A stretch of 64,000 nt of DNA from Celoporthe dispersa. Its lineage: Eukaryota; Ascomycota; Sordariomycetes; Diaporthales; Cryphonectriaceae. The position numbers were made by a program, and so were the translations under genes. The DNA is taken from positions 1,722,001 to 1,786,000 of the forward strand of contig WAID01000007.1 in the NCBI GenBank assembly GCA_016584495.1. Direction: 5' to 3'. Shown piece by piece: positions 20,145 to 31,103 of the stretch. Below the pieces are notes generated by a model, which saw only the letters and a list, made by a program, of their open reading frames with translations, did no database searches and was not told the DNA's origin. The stretch's first letter is position 1, and every line of letters starts with the position of its first letter.

Positions 20145-23100
20145 GCCGTTGTTGATCTGGTCCGGGTCGTATACGACGCAGGCGGCGTAGTTTCGGCGGC
20201 CCATGAGCTTCTTGAGCTCGCGGGCGGCGCCCGAGGCGTCGGTGTGGAAGATCTCCATCATGTCCTCCTTGGTGTCCGAGACCTCGTGCGTGGACTTGTG
20301 GCCGTTGAGGGGAACGTAGAGGAGCCGGTTGTTGTGGAGCATCTTGAGGATGTAGTTGCCCGCGGGGGCGGCCACGATGGGCGACGTGATGATCTGGTAC
20401 ATGGTCTTGTGGTCGGACGGGTGCGAGGGGTCATGGACCAGCCCGGCGCCGGCGCAGTTCACGTCTGTAGGAAGGAGAGAGAGAGAGGGGGTCAGTAATC
20501 CGTGGTACACTCATTCACCCCTACCGAGGTTGGAACAAGGGAAAATAATATGGATAGGCTCACCTCCGGAGAAGAAAGTCATCCGTATGCCCTTTTGTTG
20601 TGAGATGCCTTGCAGCGTCCTGATCAGGTACGTCCTCTCCAGGTCCTTGGACTCGTGCGTCCAGAGGTCCTTGAGCTCCTCGGCGAGGTCGAATTCACCA
20701 AACTGGTTCAGCACGTTGCCCATGAGCCCTGTCTTGCCGACAGCCTTCTTCACCTGCGTGAAGCCCTGCTGGACAACCTCCTTGCCGCCGATGATGCCCG
20801 CCACGGACGAGGTCGCCTTGCCCAGCAGGTTGTATGTCGTGTTGACGGCCTTCTTGCCAGTGGCAAACGTGTTGGCCAGCGTCTCGACCGTGTCGAGCCG
20901 CGGGTAGACGACCGGCACCGAGAGCATCCAGATGCAATGCTGTACGGACGGTGGCAGCATGGCGACTTTCGGGAATATGCCTTGATATGTAGGGCCCGCC
21001 ATGACACGCTGCTGGTTTCTCTCGGATCGTAGATCCGGCCCGACAACGACGACAGATGGACCGAGGTATTTCACAAAATGCCACCCTGTCCCCGTGATGG
21101 TGAACAGGTCCAGGTCCGAGCTGACGTTGCGCAGCATCTCCACGGTGGTGTGGTGCTGGAAGAGGAGGTACATCTCGATTGCTATCCGGCCAACGTTCTT
21201 GAAGATGGCAGACTGCTGCATGTAGGCAGGATATGAGCCGAAGCCGTCAAAACTAGCAATGGTCATGTCAGCAAGATCACGCTTCCGGCAGCTGAGACTC
21301 GGGGAGGACACCTACATGTCGTGGTCGTCGAGCTGCAGGACGTGAGGGATCTGTGCGAACGCCTCACGCAGGAACGGCTGGTCGAAATGGCTTGTGTAGT
21401 AGTGGAAGTATGCATGTGACACGTCCTCCTCGTGCCGCGCCGTCCACTGTGCGTTCTTTCGATTCTCCCTGCCCTGCATGGTCAACCACTGCCGCAGGAG
21501 AGGCACCTCTTTCCACAGACGATCTCCATAGATCTGGTCGCCCAGGCCCAGCTGCACGTGAAAGCCGCTGCACTCGACGTTCTTCTGCAGCACGTCCTTC
21601 CACATGAGGCCTGCGCCGCCCAACTTGGCGCGGTCGTTCTGCGACGTGGCTATCGAGAAGTCATTGCCCGAGTGCGCGATGAACCGCCACCCGTTCTCAT
21701 ACCGGCCGGCGACCACAAACTCGTACCTCGTGCAGCCCAGGTGCGAAGTGACCGCGTAGGTCCACCGCTCGGTGGAGCCCTCGCCCATCTTGAGCTCCAT
21801 GTCGTACTTGTAGAACGTCCACCGCTGGTGTGTGAAGATGGCCTGCGGGACGAGCTGCCGTGGGTTGGGCGACAGGTCCAGGCTCAGGTGGATGTGGATG
21901 GTGGGAGGCTGCGGCGAGTCGGAGACGATCATGATGCTCCCCAGCCACATCCCCTTCTCCACGTCCATGTTCACGTATCGCAGGTACGGTCCAAAGTACA
22001 CGCCGTTGGTAGGCGTGATCTTGTACATGTCGACACCGGCGCTAGGCGGTGGCCCGGAGAAAACCCGCTGCAGATGGCGTGGCAGTGGCCATGCTCATGA
22101 TGCTCTCGGCATAGCCAGGAGTGGAGGGAGCATATGCTGGCGATGCAAGAGGCTGTTTCCCACCCAAGAAGGGGGACGCCAGCGGGTTGCCATACGTCGA
22201 GCCCGCGGGAGACAGGGGGGTCACCTCGTGATGGATAGGATTTGGGCCCTTGGGGAATTCCCACTGCGTCGCTTGTGTGGCGAGGTGGATGTAGTAGTAT
22301 TGGCCCGAGTTCTGGTCCAGGTGCGCGATCCACCCTTCCGGCAGTGGAGGGGGCGACTGGGCGGCGCTGAGGATGGAGGGCGTGTGCTGCAGCGCCGGAT
22401 GCTCGTTCTGTCTCTGGTCGTTCGCAAACGCCGGGTGGTTGACATTGTGAAGCGATGGCACCGGCGAGGTCAGTCCTAGTCCGGCGGTGGTGATGGCTGC
22501 CACAGACGGCTTCCTCCCAGCGTTCGGGTCCGCACTGCTGCTGCTGCTCGAGGACGGGACGGCGGCGGCAGCAGCGGGCTGTTGTGGTGCTGGTGTGGAG
22601 CTGGAACTGCCCTGTGCCCCACCAGCCGCCGGCCTCTGCTTCTCGTTCGGATAAGACGACCCATTTGCGTTCACGGTGGTGTATGCAGGAGGTGGTGTCG
22701 ATGCCTGCATGCGCTGGAAGTCCTGCTCCAGGACGCTGACCTGCAGCGCAGAGTCACGGTTCGAGACAGTCGGCCGGGACGGGTTCTGTGCGCCGCCCGG
22801 GGCGGGGCTGGCCACCGGCGCGGCTCCTTGGTAGACAGTCGGAGGGGGAGTGCGTGCCGCCGTCGTCGGTGGGCGTCCAAGGCCGTGTGGGCTGAGGCGG
22901 CTGCGGTGGCTGGCCGCCATAGTGGGCCAGACGCTGCGAGGCTGCAGCGCTCTGCGCCTGCAAGCTGCTGAGGGTCGCGGTGCCTGAGATTCCGGCGGCT
23001 GCGTACCTGGCCTCGATCCCGCCGCCGGGTATGTTTCCTGGCTCGACGACGGGGGTCTCTGGCGGCGGAGGCGAGCCTCGGCTGGCCCTCGTCGTGGAGT

Positions 23101-23272
23101 TGGACGCGGTGGAGGGGAAGCGGCTCATGTTGTCGGACGACGATGCGCCGAGGCCGGCCTGGTCGTACCGCTGGGCGTACGCGGGGTGGGAGCTTGCGCC
23201 TGAGCTCGCCGTCGAGGCTGTGCCGCCCGGCGCAGGGTAGTAGGGCTTGTTCTGGTAGGCCGTGGACACAGC

Positions 23273-23306
<34 letters not shown>

Positions 23307-23839
23307 CTCTGCAGGGGCTTTGCGAACAGCTCGTCCCTGTCGACCTTGGGGCTTGTAGGGCTGACGATGGGCTTGGGAACGGCACCTCTCCTCTCGGCGA
23401 GGCCAGGGCGACTGCTCTCGATAGGGCTCTGGTTCAGCCGAGGTGATGTATCATTGTAGCCGCCGGGCGCAGCGTTGGCCGGGCTGGTCGTGCCGTGTAT
23501 CCGACCTGAGGAGGCGGCCGAGGACTTGCGGCTGTCTGTTGTATATGCTGGGCGGGCCGGCTGGGAGGCGGCCCGGTAGTCGTCGTCGTCGGGATAGGGC
23601 AGAGGGGCAGCAGAGCTGGATGCGCCGGGAGGCAGCGGGAAGGCCAGTCTGGAGGAGGACGAGGACGAGGCCGCAGAAGAGGTCGGCACGGGGTACGAGT
23701 ACTTGGATCGGTCGGCGGGCTGGGGGCTCTGGGGCTTAAAGATCCTCAGGGGTTCGATGGTAGGGCTGTCGTCATCGCGCTGGGCAGGGCGGCTCATGAA
23801 GAGCTCCTCCTCAGAGATGCCCCTCGACCTGTCGGACAT
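19932..23839 (-). CDS. WW-domain PhoD-like phosphatase protein (frame broken by two indels)
   Basis: Large protein, 1,247 aa once two single-base insertions are discounted. Exons run 23839-21316, 21252-20564 and 20464-19932 (introns 63 and 99 nt, phases 2 and 1). The first 480 residues are disordered, rich in Ser, Pro, Gln and Ala, with a Gln tract. A WW domain follows (about residue 500): LPEGWIAHLDQNSGQYYYIH...TQWEFPKGP, with both tryptophans. The C-terminal 640 residues are the fungal PhoD-like metallophosphatase domain: YKITPTNGVYFGPYLRYVNM, HSGNDFS, LGLGDQIYGDRLW and LQLDDHDIFDGFGSYP carry the metal-ligand aspartates and histidines. It is presumably a phosphodiesterase/phosphatase recruited by proline-rich partners; no substrate is known to me. 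Insertions lie at about 22861-22875 and in the A4 run 22060-22063. Confidence 0.9.
20116..20144. repeat. CTG/CAG repeat coding polyglutamine (C-terminal part of PhoD domain)
   Basis: In-frame CAG repeat on the minus strand coding about ten glutamines in a loop of the phosphatase domain. Confidence 0.85.
23270..23305. repeat. CTG/CAG repeat coding polyglutamine (N-terminal region)
   Basis: In-frame CAG tract on the minus strand, about eleven glutamines, in the disordered N-terminal half of the WW-PhoD protein. Confidence 0.85.
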
Positions 23840-26800
23840 GCTGCTGACCTGGCGGGGAGGGGGGGACGTGGTCTGTTCTCCACACCGTCCACGCAGCGAG
23901 GTCGTCTGCACGTCGTCAGTCGTCGGTCGTACACGGTGCAACGGGCCTGTGTTTCCTGCCGTCTGTCTGGTTGGCTGTCTGACCGTCCGCCCGTCTGTCC
24001 TGGGAGCTGTTGGAGGTGGGCTGGCTGGTGGTGGGGGTGGGAGGAGGGGTTGTGGGATCTCAAGCTAAGGTCGCATAACAGGTCGACCTGCGGGTATCAG
24101 GCTGCGAGGGACTTGTGAGAGAAGTCCAGTCCCTGCGGAACGAGTAAGTTTCAAAAGGATAAAACACACACACAAAGGAGGAGAGGACGAGGGACGACAG
24201 GAAAAGACGCCAGGGGTGAGACGCCCATGGTCAAATACTGCATCACCTACAGGAGAGAGAGACACACAGTGAGAGAGGGCCAGTCAGAGGGTCAGGATGG
24301 CCTGGGTTTATCTTGCATAGCTGCACGCAGGCGCATGCAGTCCACTCTCGAGCATGAAGCAGGTTCGGAGCAAGGGCATGCATGAGAGAGAGGGTCACAG
24401 GCCCCCAGGAACAGGTATCGGCGCCAGGGTGGAGCTGTGTGGGACGAACGGGAAGAGGCCGCAGGACTTGCAAGTGAGGGCGGCAGCATCTGCTTGGTCT
24501 GGACAAAGTTATCATTCATACTACTATTCCGGTGGTGAGTGCTATGTAAGTACTAATGTACCGTCGGGGGGGGGAAGGGGGGGGAGGAAAAAGGCAACGA
24601 CCCCTCTCCGAGGCGGCGGGGGTGGGAGGAAAGAACCACCCTAACAGCAGAACCAGGGAACATGGCGGCCCTCGTCGTTGATTGGTGCTGGGATCTGGGC
24701 GCTTACACGACAGTGTCGCAGCAAATGAAAGTGACAGCCGGTCGACGGCGTGCACTGGCGAAGCGCCCAACGTAACCTTTCTGGCTTGGCTTTTTTGTGT
24801 GTTGTGTGTGTGGTCTTGTCGCCCCCCCCCCCTTTGACGAGGACCCATCCTGGTGTGCCGTCTGTTCCATCCGTCTGTTCCATGCCCAAGCAATAGATCC
24901 AGAGGTAAGGAGGGTATGGAGAGGGTGGCATCTCTCTCTCTCTCTCTCTCTCTTCCTTTTTTTTTCCTCCAAAAAATTAATTATTTAGCCGCCAGCAGCA
25001 TGTGATGTACATAGTAGTGGGTTGCAGTGATTATCGTGGAGCCGGGGGACCCAGAATGGGTACTGCCGAGAGCTCCACCCCTGCCCGACTTATCACAATT
25101 TTATGTACTCTCTTTTGGAGGGGGAGGGCATGGGAATCAGAGGCATGCCGTTCCCCGGGTCGATGTCGCGACGATACGTAGTAGCTTCATGCAGCAGCCT
25201 AAAACCTCGTGAGCGACATGCTTTTCAGCCTGCAAGGTTTATATTTATACACACCAAGGGGATCAATAAGTGCATCAAGGAATTGGCTCATATGTCGATA
25301 CGTCCCATGGTCGGATAGCGGTAACGAACCAGCAGGAGAAGCTGTAAGAGTGTGCCTTGCATATACACACACGCGCGCGCACATACAAACTCTCTCTCAT
25401 TGGCCTTATTTGATCGTTATTTAATGCCTCGGCCTTCTTCAACAACGATAGACACTCCTGGTGGCCAGAAGGACAAGATGCCCAGTCTCCATCGCGATGC
25501 ACGCAAGCGTGACTCGGTAACCTCGAGCGCCATGTTAGCTTGACATGTACCATAGTATATAGGTGACTTGAAAGAGGCAGCGGAGGGGGCAAAAGTTACC
25601 TCCAGCCCTGCATATCAAGGTACTCTTGGGTGTCATACCCGGTCCTGACTCCCGGGCGATGGAATCTCGTCCGGGCGCCAGGCTCCGGTCTCTACCACCG
25701 GGGGCCGCCGGAGCTATTGACAGATCGCCTAGTCATTCGTTTTGCATGAAGAACGAGCGGCCTGATACTGGTGGCTGCTTCTCATCAAAGGTGAGAGGAT
25801 TGATCTATAGGGAAGAAGAAGACAAGAAAAGAAAAGAAAGAGAAGGGGGGGGGATAGAGAAACACAGAGAGAGGAAGAGAGACGCTGTAAGGAGTAAGAA
25901 GCAGACTAATCTATTTTACTATTCTGTACTGGTGTGCTGCTATGGTATTACACAGTAGATACTATATATACCTGTACACATTGATTCACGCCTGCAAGCG
26001 GAAAGCACTTGGCACGGCGGCGGGTGTGCCCGAAAACCAGCGGCCGGCTTCGAGCGACAGTGAAGGAGAAAAAAGAAAATACTAAAAATTCTGCTTGGAG
26101 CTAAAAATGAATAACCGGTTCGCGTGTCGACTGAGGCCTCGATCGAGGAGTGCCTGCCATCATCCTCGACTCGACGTGGGGTAAAAACAGGGCAGGAGGG
26201 GAAGGCAGAAAAAGAGAGAAAAAAAAGAGAGAGGATTTCTCGCCTTGGGTCTAGGCCATGTTTATCTGATTTTTACAGGGCCCCCTTTCCAGCCAGGGCT
26301 ATGGTGAACGTGGGTTTCGTAAAATAAAAAATAAAAAATAGGAGATCACCTGTGTTTTGAAAAGTGACTCTCTCTCTCTCTCTCGCTTTTTTCTTCTCGT
26401 TGGGGGCCAATTACGCAATTGCAATTGTACTGTGTATGCATGGTTCTCCAAAATTGTAGGAATGACGATGACGATGTTCGCAACGCAGCGACGACCACCA
26501 AATCAGCTAGGATTCTCCCTCCGGCAGCCCCACCTCTAGGTACAGTAGCAGGTCCCAGTACCCACGCTGCTGCCCGGCACGCCCAGACCGGACAGGACCG
26601 ATCAGTTGACCAGGCTCCCGAGTACTTAACGTAGATGGAGCAGTCAAAACTAGACGACCTGGTGGTATAAACACAACTATATACATGCACACGTTACTTA
26701 CTCCAGTACATATATATATATATATACATCTACAGAAGTAGCAATTCCTTTTCTCTGCTTGCGTTCCCATGAGACGTTGTCGTCACTTCATTTACTGCCA

Positions 26801-26889
26801 GTAAGAAGAAGAAAACACCTCTCTCACAGGGTCACACGGCATCGAGACGAGGAAGGGCGCACACAGACTTGACACCTTCGTGGTCAAGC
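23840..26889. other. 3-kb divergent intergenic region
   Basis: Upstream of both the WW-PhoD gene (-) and the FMP42-like gene (+). It holds microsatellites (CT at 24927-24953; GA tracts near 25795-25885; alternating TA at 26709-26726), G-runs near 24566-24590 and C-runs near 24822. Open frames here are short and of low complexity; none is supported. Confidence 0.55.
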
Positions 26890-28855
26890 ATGTCCCTCAA
26901 CCGTGTCTCATCCCTCGAGACGTTCTCTCATCTGCACAGCCCAGGCTCCTCCAGGGCCCCCTCACCCAGCAGTCGCGACAGGAGACTCAGCTTCAACCCT
27001 CTCCCGGAATCATGGGATCCTCACGCCGGCAAGCCAGGCTACATAGAGTCCGTGGGTGCCTTTGAGGTCCCAAGATGGAGGAGACTCTGTAAGTGTTTCT
27101 TCTTTCTTTTCTCCTTTTTTCTTTTTCTTTTTTTTTTCTTTTCCTTTGAAGGGGCGCTCCTTGTACCCTTACAATCTCGCACTGCTGTGTGCATACACAA
27201 AAGTAACTAACCCTTTTGTTGTTCTTTTCTGCAGTACAGGTCTCGGTGACGGTCGTCTACTGCCTCTTCGCAGCAGGTGTAGTATTCGGCTACGCGGCGC
27301 TGAAGCCGGTGCTCAAGGCAGAGGGCGCCTATCAGGACGTCTGCGGGGGCCAGTCCGGTGAGGAGGCCGAAGCCGCCATCTTCCTCACCACCACAGCCGC
27401 CGCCGACGTGGACACGTGCGTCGAGATCCACCTGAACCTCATGTTCACCGTCGCCGCCGTCTCGACCAACGTCGCCGCGCTCCCCGTCGGCACCATCCTC
27501 GACCACTTCGGACCTCGCGTCTGCGGTCTGCTTGGTGCCTTCTTCCTCGCCGTGGGCTCCCTGCTCATGGCCTATGAGAGGGCTCTCCCCTTTGACGGGC
27601 TGCTCTTTGGCTACCTCTTCCTCGCCCTCGGCGGGCCCTTCACCTATATCTCCTCCTTCCAGCTGTCCAACGCCTTCCCGCGGCACTCGGGCCTCATCCT
27701 GGCCATCCTGACGGGCGCCTTCGACGCTTCCAGCGCCGTCTTTCTTGTCTACCGCGTCATCTTCGAGAAGACCGCGGGGGCGCTCGGGCACGACAGGTTC
27801 TTTCTGGCCTACCTCGTGGTGCCTGTGTTCATCGTCCTGCTGCAGGTGTTCCTGCTCCCAGCGCAGTCGTACAAGACCATCGGCGAGATGGTCGAGGAGG
27901 TCGACCAGCCGCTCCCACCCCACCACGAGCGGGATGACCAGGTCGACGAGCACACGGCTCTGCTGGAGGAGGAGCGCAGGGGCCACCGCGAGTCCATTCA
28001 GGCCGACCTGGAGGACCTGCTCGGGCCCGCGCGGGCGGACAGGCAGGCGAGGAGCGAGGAGCGCAAGAACGAGATCTCGGGCGTGTGGGGGTCAAGCACC
28101 ACAACACGGCCTGGGAACAGATCCGGTCCCCTTGGTTCATCTTTATCTGTCTCTTCACTGGTGAGTCTCGTGATTACTATCGGTGTTATTGCTGCTGCTG
28201 TCGTTGAGAGCTTAACAAGAGTCTCCAAACAGTGATCCAGATGACGAGGATCAATTACTTCGTGGCGACGATCCGCCCCCAGTACCAGGCCCTCCTCCAC
28301 TCCCGCGACCGCGCCGTCGAGGTCAACAATTTCTTCGACCTCGCCCTGCCGGTCGGCGGCATCCTCTCCATCCCATTCATCGGCCTGCTCCTGGACCACA
28401 CCTCGACGCTCGCCGTGCTCTTCTGGCTCGTCACCGTCACCACCACCGTCGGCGTGCTGGGCGTCATCCCCGAGGTCTGGGCAGCCTATGCCAACATCTG
28501 CCTGTTTGTGCTGTACCGACCCTTTTACTACACTGCCGTGTCCGACTACACCGCCAAGGTGTTCGGCTTCAAGACCTTTGGCACCGTCTACGGGACCATC
28601 ATCTGCCTCTCGGGTCTGTTCAACTTCTCGCAGTCCGGGCTGGACTACCTGTTCCACCAGACTTTCAGGGGCGACCCTGTGCCTGTGAATGTCATGCTTC
28701 TCTCGGCGGGTCTTGTCGTGGGCCTGGCGATGGTGGTGTATGTCGGCTACCAGGCGAGGGGGGCTGAGGAGGGAGATGCTGGAGCTGGAGGCCGAGAGGG
28801 CCGTTGGGCTGCACGACTGAATCGATGGAGAATGAGAGGGTCTGGACCGTCTTGA
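26890..28855 (+). CDS. MFS transporter, FMP42-like (frame broken by one or two indels)
   Basis: Major facilitator membrane protein with about 12 transmembrane helices. Exons: 26890-27088, 27235-28160 and 28233-28855. A Ser/Pro-rich N-terminal tail precedes the first helix (VSVTVVYCLFAAGVVFGYAALKPVL); DHFGPRVCGLLG is the loop 2-3 MFS motif; a charged loop lies mid-protein; then MTRINYFVATIRPQY starts the second half. This pattern matches fungal FMP42-like proteins, related to animal SLC43 amino acid transporters; the transported substrate is not known. The G-run at 28087-28091 is one base short: with six Gs the frame continues WG-VKHHNTAWEQIRSPWF into the intron at 28161 and the gene is 582 aa. 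A second error is likely in the G6 run 28758-28763: with five Gs the C-terminus becomes a charged helix ending at 28820 (570 aa). Confidence 0.85.
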
Positions 28856-29444
28856 GCCGGCATGACGGATGGAAAATGAGAATGCTATTACTTTATTTGG
28901 GAAAAAAACAACTTCAGAGGTCAGGGATAATGCGACTGTGCCCCAGATTGTGAGATGTCGGTCTGTCTTGCGGGTGTGAGATATTTGTGAAAATCACACT
29001 GCACATACAGTCTTTCAAAAGTGATTTTAGTAGCCATTAGATACCAATCCAAAATAATTCCCAATAGATAGATTGTAGTGATGCTCTGAGCCCATGTCAA
29101 CCTTGTTTATCATAAAATTCATAAAGCCATACACTCATAAGGTGGTGGTGGTGGTGATCATCATCATCCTAAAGGAAAATACAAAGTCAGTATCTTGATA
29201 GTTTTCGTTCTGGGAATAGTTAGGGGGTACCCACCAACCAATCTGTGAATGTGATGTCCAGTGCCCTTTGTAGACGTATATACAGACACACACAGTACAC
29301 CATATTCCCTAGAGCCAGTCGATTTAGACTTGCCAATCCCATCCCAACTCCTATCACCGACAGACCAGCTGGTTGATAAAAAAAAAGAAGAAGAAGGTTC
29401 CAACAGACCACTCTTCCCTCTCTCTCTCTTTCTCTCTCTCTCTC
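28856..29444. other. Convergent 3' region with GGT repeat
   Basis: AT-richer 3' flank between the transporter (+) and the small hypothetical gene (-). It contains a (GGT)n/(ATC)n stretch at 29141-29168 and a CT tract near 29420-29445. No gene is supported. Confidence 0.6.
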
Positions 29445-29974
29445 TTAAACCCCCCCACAATCATCCATCCGCCTCCGAAGAAAATACTCCACCGCCCAGT
29501 CCTGGCCCTTCTTCCTCAACGCCTCCACAAGAAACCGCTGGAGCACCTCCACGTCCTCGACAACACGCTCGTCCTCCAGCATAGCATCGCTGCTGGTGGT
29601 ATTAGCGGCGGCGGCGGCGGTAGCAGCAGCAGTGGACAGCCTCCCCACGCCGCACCTGAGCCTGCGGAAGTCCTCGGGCGAGCGGTATATAGTGCAGGCG
29701 CGGTTGTGGTCGTAGTAGAGGAGGATCTCGTAGGCCAGGGTCGCGGTGGTGCTGTTGCCGTCGAGGAAGTCGAGGTCGAAGCGGAGGGAGCGGATCCAGA
29801 TGGCCCTGGGGAGGCGGCGGGTGGCGTTGTAGGTGTGGTGGCACTGGCGGGAGTGGAGCTGAGGTTTGGTGCGGGCGGCGGGTGGAGGGACTTTTCAAGT
29901 TGCATTGTTGGATCTGGTGTGTGATGAAGTGGTAATACTGGTGTCGGTGGCGGTTGATAGAGGTTTTGTATCAT
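29445..29974 (-). CDS. Small hypothetical protein, two exons
   Basis: Proposed exons 29974-29939 and 29858-29445 code for 149 aa: MIQNLYQPPPTP joined to LHSRQCHHTYNATRRLPRAIWIRSLRFDLDFLDG. The second exon has protein-like composition throughout (AYEILLYYDHNRACTIYRSPEDFRRLRCG, then an Ala/Thr-rich loop, then VLQRFLVEALRKKGQDWAVEYFLRRRM) and no start codon of its own, so an upstream exon is needed. The intron (donor GTATTA, acceptor CAG, phase 0) is my inference from frame; the donor is weak. The YRSPEDFRRL region faintly recalls PX-domain proteins, but I cannot assign it to a family. No signal peptide or membrane segment is seen. Confidence 0.5.
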
Positions 29975-31103
29975 CTATAAGAAAAGGTTCTGAAAGGCCA
30001 AAAGGAGGAAGAGGAGTAGTGGTGAGGATTGGGGGGTGGGCGGCGCCAAGTTGGGGATTAATACTAAGAGAGAGGCTGCATGGAAAGTAGACGAGACTTT
30101 CTCTTATCAGCAGTACGCCTAGTAAGATGAAAACAAAAAGAAGATAATAATGTTTGGCTTGTGGGGAATAAAGTTGCACACCGATTATTTAGCTATGTGC
30201 ACCTGATAATGCATGAGGCTGCTGTGGCTCTGCCAACTTGCAAGTCTCATGTTGATGTTAATCGGCAAGGCAGATAGGCGACTTATGAATTGACTCTCTG
30301 CCGCGGCTGTGTGTCATCTCATGACTAAGTCCTCGCATATTCCAATGGGAAATAGAGGAGAGGAGCACTGGAGAGGGAGAGGGGGGAGGGGTGGAAACAA
30401 GGCCTTAAAAGACGACAACCTCTCAAGAAAAAAGCCAAAAAAGAAAAAAACAAATTGATGATGCTGACCCTTGCCCGGAATCATCATCCACCTGTGGCGA
30501 CATTCTGTTGGAAGAAGAAAAAAGGCCCTCCTCCTCTTGTCTCAGGCCTGGTTCAACACGTACATACCGCAGTCCAAGCGGATACTTAGCAGGCAGAACA
30601 TGACAGCCGAAAGTCAACACAAGGCAGCGGGCGGGCAGCAGACAGGGGGTCGGAAGAACAAGAACCGAAAAACAAGACAAGTCAAAATCGTAAGGGTACT
30701 GAGTAATTGGTCGCCAGTCACTTGCCCCAGGGCGGCCGCCTTGGTAGGCCAAGAGATGATGATCTCGTAAGTTTGTATTACCAGGCAGGCAGACCTGAAG
30801 CAGGCGTGTGTCTTTAATGCTGTGGACAAGCGGAAAGCCGTGTTCTCACCTGAAACTTCAAGGGGTTTATTATACCGGGCGGGCTTACGGTCTACGGTGT
30901 GCGTTGTCGGGACCCTGAACATGACCAACCAGACAAGAGGAGGGATCTTGGACACAAATCAAATCACATGAGAACGTATTTGAGATTGAAATTACACTAG
31001 TACGGCCGATTCCGTTTTCCTCCGTGCAGGCCATTCTTGTCTTGGGCCATGTTCACTCTTCTTCTTATATTTTCCTTCTGGTCTCGTGGCCCCCTTCCCC
31101 CCT
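29975..31103. other. Intergenic region
   Basis: Upstream region of the small hypothetical gene and 3' flank of the DHCR24-like gene (both -). Mixed AT content; no domain, RNA gene or repeat of note. Confidence 0.55.
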
